From the NCBI RefSeq assembly GCF_000189535.1, contig NC_015145.1, positions 3,100,001-3,164,000 on the forward strand: DNA of 64,000 nucleotides, given 5' to 3'. Of this stretch, positions 33,543-42,503 are shown one piece after another (position 1 is the stretch's first letter; each line of letters begins with the position of its first letter). The DNA is from Pseudarthrobacter phenanthrenivorans Sphe3 (GTDB lineage Bacteria; Actinomycetota; Actinomycetes; Actinomycetales; Micrococcaceae). Made by a program: the position numbers and the translations under genes. Under the pieces are notes generated by a model. The model was not told the origin of the DNA. It made no database searches and saw only the letters and a program-made list of their open reading frames with translations.

Positions 33543-34643
33543 TCAGCTGGCGCGGTCCACCACAGCCAGCGCGAAGTTGGACAGCGAGTCCTTGACCACG
33601 CCTTCGGGCAGCGGAGCCAGGGCTGCAATGGCTTCGTTGGCCCACTGGCGTGCCACCACCCAGGATTCGGCCGTGACTGGGTGCTCGCGCAGGCCGGCAA
33701 CGGCCTCGGCCAAGGCTTCATCGGAGCTCAGGTCACCGTCAATAAGCGTCAACAGCTCGACGGCGGACTGGTCGCCATCCTCGGCAGCACGGCGCAGGAG
33801 CAGGACCGGCAGGGTGGGCACGCCTTCGCGCAGGTCAGTGCCCGGGGATTTGCCGGACTTCACCTTGATACCGGTGACATCAATGACATCGTCCGCAAGC
33901 TGGAAAGCAACTCCCACCTTCTCGCCGTACTCCACCAGGACGGGCTCGAAAGCGGGATCGGCTTCGGCGAAGATAGCGCCCAGCTGCCCGGACGCCGCCA
34001 CCAGCGAGCCGGTCTTGTCCGCTATGACCGAGAGGTAGTGCTCGATCGGGTCCTCATCCGGACGCGGCCCAACGGTTTCGTGGAGCTGGCCCAGGCACAG
34101 CCGCTCAAAAGTCCTGGCCTGGATGCCCAGGGCACGGGAGCCCAGCTCGGACACCAGGATCGACGCACGGGCGAAGATCAGGTCGCCGGTGAGGACGGCC
34201 ACGGAGTTGCCCCAGACCTCATGGGCGGTGGGTGCACCCCGGCGGAACGGCGCGGAGTCCATCACGTCATCGTGGTAGAGCGTAGCCAGGTGGGTCAGTT
34301 CAACCACGACGGCGGCCTGCACCACGGCGGGCAGCGACGCGTCACCGAGGTGCGCGCAGAGGAGTGTCAGCAGCGGCCGGATGCGCTTGCCGCCTGCTTC
34401 CACCAGGTGGCGCGACGTCGCGTCAGCCAGCGGATCGGAGTTGGCGATGGCTTCGCGGAGCTTCTTCTCCACCCGCGCCAGGTTGTTGGTGATGGCCGGC
34501 CCCAGTTCGGCATCTCCGGCGATGGCCGCAAAACCCGCGGGCAGCTGCAAACCCGTTGCGATGGCGGTGGTGTTGAGGCTGGGTTCTGAGTCCGGCAGGC
34601 CGTGTCCGGCGTGCGTCCAGCTGTGGTCTGCGGGGTTGGTCAC
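33543..34643 (-). CDS. grcC: Polyprenyl diphosphate synthase for the menaquinone side chain
   Basis: Condenses isopentenyl diphosphate units onto an allylic primer to make the long prenyl tail of menaquinone. The 366 residues hold the first Asp-rich motif in LATLYHDDVMDSAPFRRG and the second in FQLADDVIDVTGIKVKSG, with EAGGKRIRPLLTLLCAH upstream. Order and context match the mycobacterial grcC1-menJ neighbourhood. The start GTG overlaps the menJ TGA by four bases (GTGA), so it is translated after menJ. An IPP-chain length of 7-9 cannot be set from sequence. Confidence 0.88.
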   Translation of the reverse strand: MTNPADHSWTHAGHGLPDSEPSLNTTAIATGLQLPAGFAAIAGDAELGPAITNNLARVEKKLREAIANSDPLADATSRHLVEAGGKRIRPLLTLLCAHLGDASLPAVVQAAVVVELTHLATLYHDDVMDSAPFRRGAPTAHEVWGNSVAVLTGDLIFARASILVSELGSRALGIQARTFERLCLGQLHETVGPRPDEDPIEHYLSVIADKTGSLVAASGQLGAIFAEADPAFEPVLVEYGEKVGVAFQLADDVIDVTGIKVKSGKSPGTDLREGVPTLPVLLLRRAAEDGDQSAVELLTLIDGDLSSDEALAEAVAGLREHPVTAESWVVARQWANEAIAALAPLPEGVVKDSLSNFALAVVDRAS

Positions 34644-35971
34644 GGGTTAACCCTAACTTTTTGTTGCGGATACCGCTGGTTCGAAGCAGGCGGGGTATTG
34701 GATGTGGCAGGAACCAGCGATTCCAGGACGCGGATCACCCGGTCCTCAAAGCCGCGCGCGGACGGGTCCGTGAGGTTGGCAAGGAGCCGCACCACGAACC
34801 GCATCAGCACAGGAATCGGCATCCCGGTGCGCAGCGCGAGCTTCATGACCGCGGGTTTGCCGATCAGCACGGCGAACGCGCGGCCCAGCGTAAAGTGCGA
34901 ACCCCACTGGTCCCGCACATAGTCCGCGTACCGCGCAAGATGCGCATCAGCGTCGTACGTTCCGCCGGAGGAAGCCGCACGGGAGGAGGCGTCGATGATG
35001 AACTCGGCAGCGTAGCGCGCGGACTCCATGGCGTAGGAGATGCCCTCGCCGTTGAACGGGGAGACCATGCCGCCGGCGTCGCCCAGCAGGAGCAAGCCGG
35101 GCGAGTAATGCGGGGTGCGGTTGAAGCCCATGGGCAGCGCGGCGCCGCGGATCACCCCCACTTGGTTCTCCGGCGTGAAGCCCCACTCGGCGGGCATGCC
35201 GGCGGTCCATTCGCGCAGGACCTGCTTGTAGTCGAGCTTGCCGAACTCCTTGGAGGAGTTCAGGATGCCCAAGCCAACGTTCGAGGTGCCATCGCCCACG
35301 CCAAAGACCCATCCGTAGCCGGGCAGCAGCTTGCCGTCGCGGCCGGGAAGCTCCAGCCAGCCCTCCATCCAGTCGTCGTCAGTGCGGGGCGAGGTGAAGT
35401 ACGTGCGGACCGCGACGCCGAGGGGCCGGTCGTCGCGTTTCCGGATGCCGAGCGAGACGGCGGTGCGAGTGGAGTTGCCGTCGGCGGCGAGGACGACGTC
35501 GGCGCTGAAGTCCCGCGTCTGCCCCGTCTTGCGCCCTGACTCGTCCAGGAGCGCTGCGCGGACACCGGTGACCCGGCCGTCGTCGTCATGCAGTGCTTCG
35601 GTGACGCTATGCAGCTCAAGGATCGCAGCGCCTGCGGCCTGGGCATGCCGGGCGAGCTCCTCGTCGAATCCCAGGCGGGTGCGGATCAGGCCGTACTGCG
35701 GGAAATCTGATACCTCGGGCCAGGGCAGCTCAATGGTGCGGCCGCCGGCGATCAGGCGCAGGCCTTTGTTCCGGCGCCAGCCGTCACCCTCGGGGTGGGG
35801 CAGGCCCAGCTTCTGGATCTCGCGGACGGCCCGGGGAGTGAGCCCGTCCCCGCAGACTTTTTCGCGCGGGAAGCTCGTCTTCTCCAGGACCGTGACCTCG
35901 ATGCCCGCCTTGGCAAGGTAGTACGCGGCGGTGGACCCGGCCGGCCCCGCGCCGACAATCAGTACCTTCAC
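34640..35971 (-). CDS. menJ: Geranylgeranyl-reductase-family flavoprotein, menaquinone saturase MenJ
   Basis: FAD-dependent enzyme that reduces a double bond in the prenyl chain of menaquinone; the M. tuberculosis orthologue saturates the beta-isoprene unit. The 443-residue protein opens with KVLIVGAGPAGSTAAYYLAKAG, has FPREKVCGDGLTP (the PxxxxCGxG signature of the family), VVLAADGNSTRTAV, and LLLLGDAGGMVSPFNGEGISYAMES, the FAD-binding DG motif. The start is a GTG three bases after the menG stop. It sits between menG and the prenyl synthase in one operon, which supports this assignment over archaeal lipid reductases. Confidence 0.85.
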   Translation of the reverse strand: MKVLIVGAGPAGSTAAYYLAKAGIEVTVLEKTSFPREKVCGDGLTPRAVREIQKLGLPHPEGDGWRRNKGLRLIAGGRTIELPWPEVSDFPQYGLIRTRLGFDEELARHAQAAGAAILELHSVTEALHDDDGRVTGVRAALLDESGRKTGQTRDFSADVVLAADGNSTRTAVSLGIRKRDDRPLGVAVRTYFTSPRTDDDWMEGWLELPGRDGKLLPGYGWVFGVGDGTSNVGLGILNSSKEFGKLDYKQVLREWTAGMPAEWGFTPENQVGVIRGAALPMGFNRTPHYSPGLLLLGDAGGMVSPFNGEGISYAMESARYAAEFIIDASSRAASSGGTYDADAHLARYADYVRDQWGSHFTLGRAFAVLIGKPAVMKLALRTGMPIPVLMRFVVRLLANLTDPSARGFEDRVIRVLESLVPATSNTPPASNQRYPQQKVRVNP

Positions 35972-35974
35972 AGG

Positions 35975-36754
35975 TCAGCGTGTGATGTTGCGGCGCAGCT
36001 TGGCCACCGGGCCCTTGTGCGCAGCGATGGCGGCAGCAGCATTGTCCGGCGTGGACCCGGCAGGCTTGAACGCGCGGTGGACGGCCACGATGCCGCCGGT
36101 CAGGTTACGGTAGGTGACGTTTTCCCAGCCGGTCTCCTGCAGCCAGGCTGCGAGGTGGTCCTGGTCCGGCCAGGCGCGGATGGACTCGGCCAGGTAGACG
36201 TAGGCGTCCGGATTGGAGGCCACCTTGACTGCAATGGCCGGCAGGGCGCGCATGAGGTACTCGGTGTACATGGTGCGCCAGAGCGGCACCACAGGCTGCG
36301 AGAACTCGGCGATGACCAGGCGTCCGCCCGGTTTGGTGACCCGGAGCATCTCCTCCAGCGCCTTCTTGGGCTCGTTGACGTTGCGCAGGCCGAAGGAAAT
36401 GGTGGTGGCATCGAAGGCGTTGTCGGCGAACGGCAGGTTGGTGGCATCTCCGGCCACGAAGTTGATGTCCGGGCGGCGGCGCTTGCCCACCTTGAGCATT
36501 CCAAGGGAGAAATCACACGCAATGACATCTATGCCTGCGTCGGCATACGGCTCGCTGGACGTGCCCGTGCCGGCGGCCAGATCGAGCACGCGTTGCCCCT
36601 TGGAGACTTCCATGGCTTCCACCACGACCTTGCGCCAGCGGCGGGTCTGCCCCATGGACAGGACATCGTTGACCACGTCGTATTTAGGTGCGACGTCATC
36701 AAACATTGTGGCTACTTCGTCCGGACGCTTATCCAAGGATGCTCGGTTCACCAT
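35975..36754 (-). CDS. menG: Demethylmenaquinone methyltransferase
   Basis: SAM-dependent C-methylation of demethylmenaquinone, the last step of menaquinone synthesis. The 259 residues include the UbiE/MenG signatures [37 protein letters not shown] (SAM site) and [19 protein letters not shown], with the N-terminal [19 protein letters not shown] typical of the family. First gene of the menG-menJ-prenyl synthase operon, divergent from menF. Confidence 0.92.
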   Translation of the reverse strand: MVNRASLDKRPDEVATMFDDVAPKYDVVNDVLSMGQTRRWRKVVVEAMEVSKGQRVLDLAAGTGTSSEPYADAGIDVIACDFSLGMLKVGKRRRPDINFVAGDATNLPFADNAFDATTISFGLRNVNEPKKALEEMLRVTKPGGRLVIAEFSQPVVPLWRTMYTEYLMRALPAIAVKVASNPDAYVYLAESIRAWPDQDHLAAWLQETGWENVTYRNLTGGIVAVHRAFKPAGSTPDNAAAAIAAHKGPVAKLRRNITR

Positions 36755-36872
36755 GTCATTGTCTCAAATGTTCCGGAGCGTCCGGACCAAGGCGGTCCGG
36801 GTCAGGGTTGGACGAAGCATGCCTCGCCGCCGCTCCGGGGCCGTGCGGCGGCGGGAGTAGTGTTGTCTCATC
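36755..36872. promoter_or_regulatory. Divergent menG/menF promoter region
   Basis: The 118 bp between the start codons contain GC-rich imperfect repeats. TTGTCTCA occurs twice in the same orientation, at 36759-36766 beside menG and at 36863-36870 beside menF. Whether this is a regulatory site or chance is unclear. Confidence 0.35.
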
Positions 36873-38285
36873 ATGACGAGCACGTTCCGCACCTTGACAG
36901 TCCCCCTCGATGGCCAAAAATTCGCCGGGGGGCTGCCGTCGTTTTTGGTCCGGGACGATGTCCTCTGCTGGACCCGCCGCGAGGCCGGGCTGGCGGGGTT
37001 CGGCGAAATCGCTCGGTTCACCGCCACCGGCCCGGAACGTTTCCTCGAGGCCGACATCTGGTGGCGGCACCTGGTCCTTGAGGCCGAAGTTGACGATGCG
37101 GTAGAGCTGCCGGGCACCGGCCCGGTTGCTTTCGGTTCTTTTGCCTTCTCCAAAACCTCCGCGCACGAGTCCCGGCTGATCGTCCCGGAGATCGTGGTGG
37201 GCGTGCGTGACGGGCAGGTGTGGCTCACCCAGCTGACGTTCGACGACGGCCCGCTCACCGAAGAGGGCGCCCTCGCCGCCCTGGACCGCTGGCTCGGCGG
37301 TGGCAGCACAGCAGCCCCGGACGGGGACAGTCCGGCCGGAAGCACGACGGCGGCAGCGGACGCAGCCGGGAACGGCACCCCTGGTGCCGGCCCCGGAAAG
37401 GCGGGCGGCGCCGTCGTACGCCCCCTCCCCCTTGCCGCGGGTGCAACCCTGCACACAGGGTCGCTCAGCGAGGAAGCATGGATGGCAGCGGTCGATGCGG
37501 GGGTGGCGGAGATCAGGACCGGCGCGCTGGAGAAGCTGGTGCTCGCGCGCGACGTGGTTGCAACGGTTCCCTCGGGCGTGCATGCGGCGACGGTGCTGCG
37601 CGAGCTCGCGGCCCGCTACCGGGAATGCTGGACGTACGGGGTGGACGGGCTGGTGGGTGCCACGCCGGAGATGCTGATCCAGGTTGAGGGCAGGACGGCC
37701 CAGGCGCGGGTGCTGGCCGGAACTCTGGACCGCCGCGACGCGCACGGCGAGGACGGACTGCCCATGGACTACGCCACCCGCGTGCTGGCAGGCTCCGAGA
37801 AGCAGCGGCACGAGCACGAGATCGCCATCCAGTCGCTCACCACCCAGCTGGCGCCCTTTTCCGAGGCGATGAACGCACACGACGAGCCGTTCATCCTTGA
37901 ACTGCCGAACGTCTGGCACCTGGCCTCCGACGTCAAGGCTGAACTGACCGAGGTGGAGGGCCACGTGCCCACCTGCCTTGCGCTGATCAACGCCCTGCAC
38001 CCCACGGCCGCTGTGTGCGGAACCCCCACACAGGTGGCGGGGGCGCTCATCCGGAAGCTGGAGCACCTGGACCGGGGACCCTATGCCGGTCCGGTGGGCT
38101 GGCTGGACGCCGCAGGAAACGGCGAGTGGGGCATCGCGCTGCGGGGAGCCGTGATCGAATCCCCCACCTCGGTCCGGCTATATGCAGGCTGTGGAATCGT
38201 GGACGGCTCGCAGCCGGAGGCGGAACTCGCGGAAACGTGGGCCAAGTTCCGGCCGATGCTGGAGTCCCTGGGGATCAGCAACTAA
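36873..38285 (+). CDS. menF: Isochorismate synthase
   Basis: Converts chorismate to isochorismate, the entry step of menaquinone synthesis. The 470-residue chorismate-binding enzyme has LEKLVLARDVVATVPS with the catalytic lysine, GATPEMLIQVEGRTAQARVLAGTLDR, HEIAIQSL, CGTPTQVAGALIRKLE and YAGCGIVDGSQPEAELAETWAK. A low-complexity insert (residues about 148-182) interrupts the N-terminal half. EntC-type siderophore function is less likely because the neighbours are men genes. It stands divergent from menG. Confidence 0.9.
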   Translation: MTSTFRTLTVPLDGQKFAGGLPSFLVRDDVLCWTRREAGLAGFGEIARFTATGPERFLEADIWWRHLVLEAEVDDAVELPGTGPVAFGSFAFSKTSAHESRLIVPEIVVGVRDGQVWLTQLTFDDGPLTEEGALAALDRWLGGGSTAAPDGDSPAGSTTAAADAAGNGTPGAGPGKAGGAVVRPLPLAAGATLHTGSLSEEAWMAAVDAGVAEIRTGALEKLVLARDVVATVPSGVHAATVLRELAARYRECWTYGVDGLVGATPEMLIQVEGRTAQARVLAGTLDRRDAHGEDGLPMDYATRVLAGSEKQRHEHEIAIQSLTTQLAPFSEAMNAHDEPFILELPNVWHLASDVKAELTEVEGHVPTCLALINALHPTAAVCGTPTQVAGALIRKLEHLDRGPYAGPVGWLDAAGNGEWGIALRGAVIESPTSVRLYAGCGIVDGSQPEAELAETWAKFRPMLESLGISN

Positions 38286-38476
38286 ACCCTCCTTCCCGGC
38301 GGTGTCCGGCGGTGTCCGGAATATGAGACAGCCGCCTCTCCTGCACGCTTGATTTCTTCTGTGATTTAGTTATCCAATAGTGAAACTAAGTTTCCTGTGA
38401 TGCACATCTCATAATCGGCGCTACACTATGAACCGATTTAGTACGGCATACTCCCCGCAACAAAAGGTAAGAAAAC
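38286..38476 (+). promoter_or_regulatory. Amino-acid ABC operon promoter region
   Basis: This 191-bp AT-richer stretch contains a palindrome GAAAC-TAA-GTTTC (38382-38394) and a -10-like TACACT (38422-38427), then AAAAGGTAAG before the binding-protein ATG. It carries the operon's control region; the regulator is unknown. Confidence 0.4.
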
Positions 38477-39280
38477 ATGCAGCTCAAGTCCCTGGCCACG
38501 GCCAAATTGACCGCCAAGGCAGCAGCACTCTTCGCCGTCGGCGCCCTCACCCTCACGGCGTGCGGCGGCGGAAGCTCCACCCCGGCAGCCTCTGAAGGCG
38601 GCATCCAGCTCATCAACGCAGGCAAGCTCACCGTTTGCTCGGACATCCCCTACGAGCCCTTCGAATTCGAGAAAGACGGCCAGACGGTCGGCTTCGACGT
38701 GGACATCGCCAAGGAACTCGCCAAGGACTTCGGCGCCGAACTGAGCATCGTGGACAGCTCCTTCGAGGCCATCGAGACCGGCACCGCGCTGACCCAGTGC
38801 GACCTGGGCATCTCCTCCATCTCCATCACGGACACCCGCAAGTCGGTCATGGACTTCTCCACCCCCTACCTCGATGACGACCTGGCACTCGTGGCCAGCG
38901 AGGACTCCGGCATCAGCAGCCTGGACGATGCCAAGGGCAAGAAAGTTGGCGTCCAGCAGGCCACCACCGGCGCGGACTACGCGGAAGAGCAGGGAATCGA
39001 CGCCCAGCAGTTCGAGGACACGGGCCTCCTGGTCCAGGCACTCCAGGCCGGCACCATCGACGCCGCCCTGGGCAACCAGTCAGTGCTGGGATACGCCATC
39101 AAGGACAACCCCAAGTTCAAGAGCGTCGAGGAGTTCGCCACCGGCGAGCAGCTCGGCATCTCCGTGAAGAAGGGCAACACCGCAATGCTGGAGAAGGTCA
39201 ACGCCACGCTCGAGCGGCTGGAGGGAGACGGCTCCCTGGAGAAGTTCAAGACCACCTGGTTCGGCGAGACCGCCAAGTAG
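38477..39280 (+). CDS. Polar amino-acid ABC transporter substrate-binding lipoprotein
   Basis: The 267-residue protein has a lipoprotein signal peptide (AALFAVGALTLTACGGGSS, lipobox LTAC with the modified Cys near residue 29) and the SBP family 3 fold: KLTVCSDIPYEPFEFEKDGQ, GFDVDIAKELAKDFGAELS, DLGISSISITDTRKSVMDFS (the ITxxR amino-acid ligand motif). It captures a polar amino acid, such as glutamine, arginine or cystine, at the cell surface and hands it to the permease. The ATG has AAAGG nine bases upstream. It is followed by a strong hairpin before the permease, which probably keeps the binder in excess. Confidence 0.88.
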   Translation: MQLKSLATAKLTAKAAALFAVGALTLTACGGGSSTPAASEGGIQLINAGKLTVCSDIPYEPFEFEKDGQTVGFDVDIAKELAKDFGAELSIVDSSFEAIETGTALTQCDLGISSISITDTRKSVMDFSTPYLDDDLALVASEDSGISSLDDAKGKKVGVQQATTGADYAEEQGIDAQQFEDTGLLVQALQAGTIDAALGNQSVLGYAIKDNPKFKSVEEFATGEQLGISVKKGNTAMLEKVNATLERLEGDGSLEKFKTTWFGETAK

Positions 39281-39370
39281 CCACTGCCCCTGTAGTCGCC
39301 ATGCGGCCCGGAGCCCACGCCCCGGCTCCTGCACGGCCCTGAGTACTACGCAGCCTCGAGAATTACGCCG

Positions 39371-39415
39371 CTGGGGCCCCGGACGGGCTGTACCGCAGTC
39401 CGTCCGGGGCCTCAG
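39371..39415 (+). terminator. Intra-operon hairpin between binding protein and permease
   Basis: A 16-bp stem (39371-39386 with 39400-39415; arm CTGGGGCCCCGGACGG, one G-T wobble) with a 13-base loop lies within the 161-bp gap. It is a plausible attenuator or 3'-end stabiliser that raises the ratio of binding protein to permease. Confidence 0.72.
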
Positions 39416-39441
39416 CCACGCACAACGAATGTGAGCACCCC

Positions 39442-40233
39442 ATGGCAATGACCGCACGTCAACGAGCCAGAGTAAGCCTGTATGTCCAGGCCGGAATCTT
39501 TGTTGTGGCCATCGCCGCGCTGATCCTGGCAACTGACTGGGAGGCCATCGGCAACAGCGTCTTCAACTTCGCCAAGATCGGGCCCATGTTCCCGGGCATC
39601 TTCGTCACCGGCCTGTCGAACACCCTGATCTACACCTTCCTCGGCTTCATCGTGGGCCTTTCCGGCGGCCTGCTGCTGGCCCTGATGAAGCTCTCCAGCT
39701 TCCCGCTGTACCGGTGGATCGCCACCGGCTACATCGAGTTTTTCCGCGGTATCCCCGCGCTTCTGGTGTTCATCGCCTTCGGCTACGGCGTGCCCCTGGC
39801 CTTCGGCGTCTCGTGGAACATCACCGTGATCGTGATGGTTTCCCTCGGCATGGTGGCCTCCGCCTACATCGCCGAAACGCTCCGCGCCGGCCTGCAGGCG
39901 GTGCCGAAGGGCCAGCTGGAGGCCGCCCGTTCCCTGGGGATGCCGCAGTGGCGCGCCATGGTCACCATCGTGATCCCCCAGGCCTTCAAGATCGTGCTGC
40001 CGCCGCTGACCAACGAGATCATCCTGCTGACCAAGGACTCCTCGCTGATCTACGTCCTGGGCCTCACCGCCTCGCAGTACGAGCTCACCAAGTTCGGCCG
40101 TGACGGCATCTCCAGCCTGGGTGCGGGCCTGACCCCACTCTTGGTGGCCGGCGCCTTCTACCTGGTGATCACCATCCCCCTGAGCCTCCTGGCCCGGAAG
40201 TTCGAAAGCCGCTCCGCGCGGACCAAGCGATAG
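39442..40233 (+). CDS. Amino-acid ABC transporter permease (HisM/GlnP type)
   Basis: The 263-residue membrane protein has an N-terminal helix, then the His/Glu/Gln permease domain (FPGIFVTGLSNTLIYTFLGF, YIEFFRGIPALLVFIAFGYG), and the EAA loop AVPKGQLEAARSLGMPQWRAM. It forms the channel for the binding protein at 38477 and is coupled to the ATPase 12 bp downstream. It starts MAMTARQRA at the ATG; a second in-frame ATG at 39448 is possible. The second half of the family usually has two permeases, but here only one gene is present, so it probably forms a homodimer. Confidence 0.88.
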   Translation: MAMTARQRARVSLYVQAGIFVVAIAALILATDWEAIGNSVFNFAKIGPMFPGIFVTGLSNTLIYTFLGFIVGLSGGLLLALMKLSSFPLYRWIATGYIEFFRGIPALLVFIAFGYGVPLAFGVSWNITVIVMVSLGMVASAYIAETLRAGLQAVPKGQLEAARSLGMPQWRAMVTIVIPQAFKIVLPPLTNEIILLTKDSSLIYVLGLTASQYELTKFGRDGISSLGAGLTPLLVAGAFYLVITIPLSLLARKFESRSARTKR

Positions 40234-40245
40234 GCAGGGAAGACC

Positions 40246-41046
<801 letters not shown>

Positions 41047-41082
41047 GCGCAGCTTCCGATAGGCCACTTCGTTGGTGGGGTC

Positions 41083-41132
41083 CACAGATGCCCTGGCGCT
41101 GCCTGAAGACCGGCAGCGCCAGGGCGTCTGTG
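41083..41132 (+). terminator. 21-bp hairpin terminator of the amino-acid ABC operon
   Basis: Arms CACAGATGCCCTGGCGCTGC... (41083-41103) and the matching 41112-41132 pair over 21 positions with one G-T wobble and an 8-base loop, directly after the ATPase gene. Confidence 0.8.
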
Positions 41133-41258
41133 CGTCATCGAAGCCTTTACTTCGGGCCGGGCGGGCCAGAGAATAGGTCCGCAGCCTCCACTGGCTCAGC
41201 AGCGTGCTGCCCATCCGGCCGCCGTCCCGCCGCGGCCGGCCAACAGAGGAGCGCTGGC

Positions 41259-42476
41259 ATGACGACCGATCCGACCATCACATCCCGTGCTGCCTCTGCG
41301 GTATCTGACCGCGCAGCGCAGCTGGCCTCCATCCCGTCCTTCCAGCGGGTGGACGCGTACATCACAGCGGCCAACCTGCGCCGGAAGGGCCACTCCGACG
41401 TCTGCGATTTTACGTTCGGCAACCCCCACCAGATGCCCGCCGACCGGTACGTCAACACCTTGCGGGACGCCCTGACCCCGCAGAACGACCAGTGGTTCGC
41501 CTACCAGACCAATGGCGAAGCCGCCCGGGAGGCCGCCGCGGAATCCCTCCAGAGGCTCCTGGACGTACCCTTCCGGGCGGAGGACATCTACCTGACCACC
41601 GGCGGGTTTGCCGCCATCGCCCTGGCACTAAAGACGGTGGCTGATCCCGGTGACGAGGTAATTTTCAGCCTTCCGCCGTGGTTCCTTTACGAGCCGCTGA
41701 TCCTTGAAGCCGGCCTGGTTCCGGTGAAGGTCAAAGTCAGCACCGCCACGTTCGACCTGGACCTGGACGCGATTGAGGCTGCCATCACCGGGCGCACCAG
41801 GGTTGTGATCATCAATTCGCCCAACAATCCCACCGGGCGGATCTACCCTCCCGGGCTGCTGCTCCGGCTGGCGGAAATGCTGGAAGCTGCCTCGGCGAGG
41901 ATCGGCCGGCGGATCTACCTGGTCTCGGACGAGGCCTACAACCGGATTGTGTTCGACGGGCTCCGTTTCCACAGCCCGGTGGAGTTTTACGCGCACACCC
42001 TTCTCGCCTACTCCTACGGCAAAACCCACCTCTCCCCCGGCCAGCGGGTGGGCTACCTGGCGCTCCCGCCAACGATGCCGCACCGGGAGGAGATGCGCCC
42101 GGCCATCACCGGCCTGCAGGTGGCGATGGGGTGGGTGTATCCGAACGCCCTGCTCCAGCACGCCCTCCCTGAACTGGAAAAGTTCACCATTGACGTGGGC
42201 CAGTTGGAGCGGCGCAGGGACCGGCTGGTTGATGTCCTGGGCGGCATGGGCTACCGCGTCCACCGGCCCGAGGGCACGTTCTACCTGTTTGCCACGTCCC
42301 CCATCCCGGACGACGAGGCGTTCACGGAGTCACTCGTCCGCCGGGACGTCTTCGTGTTCCCGGGCGTGCTGTTTGAGACCCCAGGCTTCTTCCGGATCTC
42401 CCTCACGGCCAACGACGACATGGTTGAACGCAGCCTGCCGGCCTTCGAGGCGGCAATGAAGGAACACCGGCCATAG
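41259..42476 (+). CDS. PLP-dependent aminotransferase class I/II
   Basis: A 405-residue fold-type I aminotransferase. Its motifs are YLTTGGFAAIALALKTVADPG, NSPNNPTGRIYPP, YLVSDEAYNRIVFDG and the Schiff-base lysine in LAYSYGKTHLSPGQRVGY. The C-terminal domain ends with EGTFYLFATSPIPDDEAF. Substrate is not defined; aspartate- or aromatic-type activity is possible. The ATG at 41259 has AGAGGAG about eight bases upstream, while the longer open frame to 40386 is a shadow of the ATPase gene. It converges on menD with only 27 bp between them. Confidence 0.85.
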   Translation: MTTDPTITSRAASAVSDRAAQLASIPSFQRVDAYITAANLRRKGHSDVCDFTFGNPHQMPADRYVNTLRDALTPQNDQWFAYQTNGEAAREAAAESLQRLLDVPFRAEDIYLTTGGFAAIALALKTVADPGDEVIFSLPPWFLYEPLILEAGLVPVKVKVSTATFDLDLDAIEAAITGRTRVVIINSPNNPTGRIYPPGLLLRLAEMLEAASARIGRRIYLVSDEAYNRIVFDGLRFHSPVEFYAHTLLAYSYGKTHLSPGQRVGYLALPPTMPHREEMRPAITGLQVAMGWVYPNALLQHALPELEKFTIDVGQLERRRDRLVDVLGGMGYRVHRPEGTFYLFATSPIPDDEAFTESLVRRDVFVFPGVLFETPGFFRISLTANDDMVERSLPAFEAAMKEHRP

Positions 42477-42503
42477 TGCCAGTGTGGAAGGTGCAGTTGT
42501 GGG

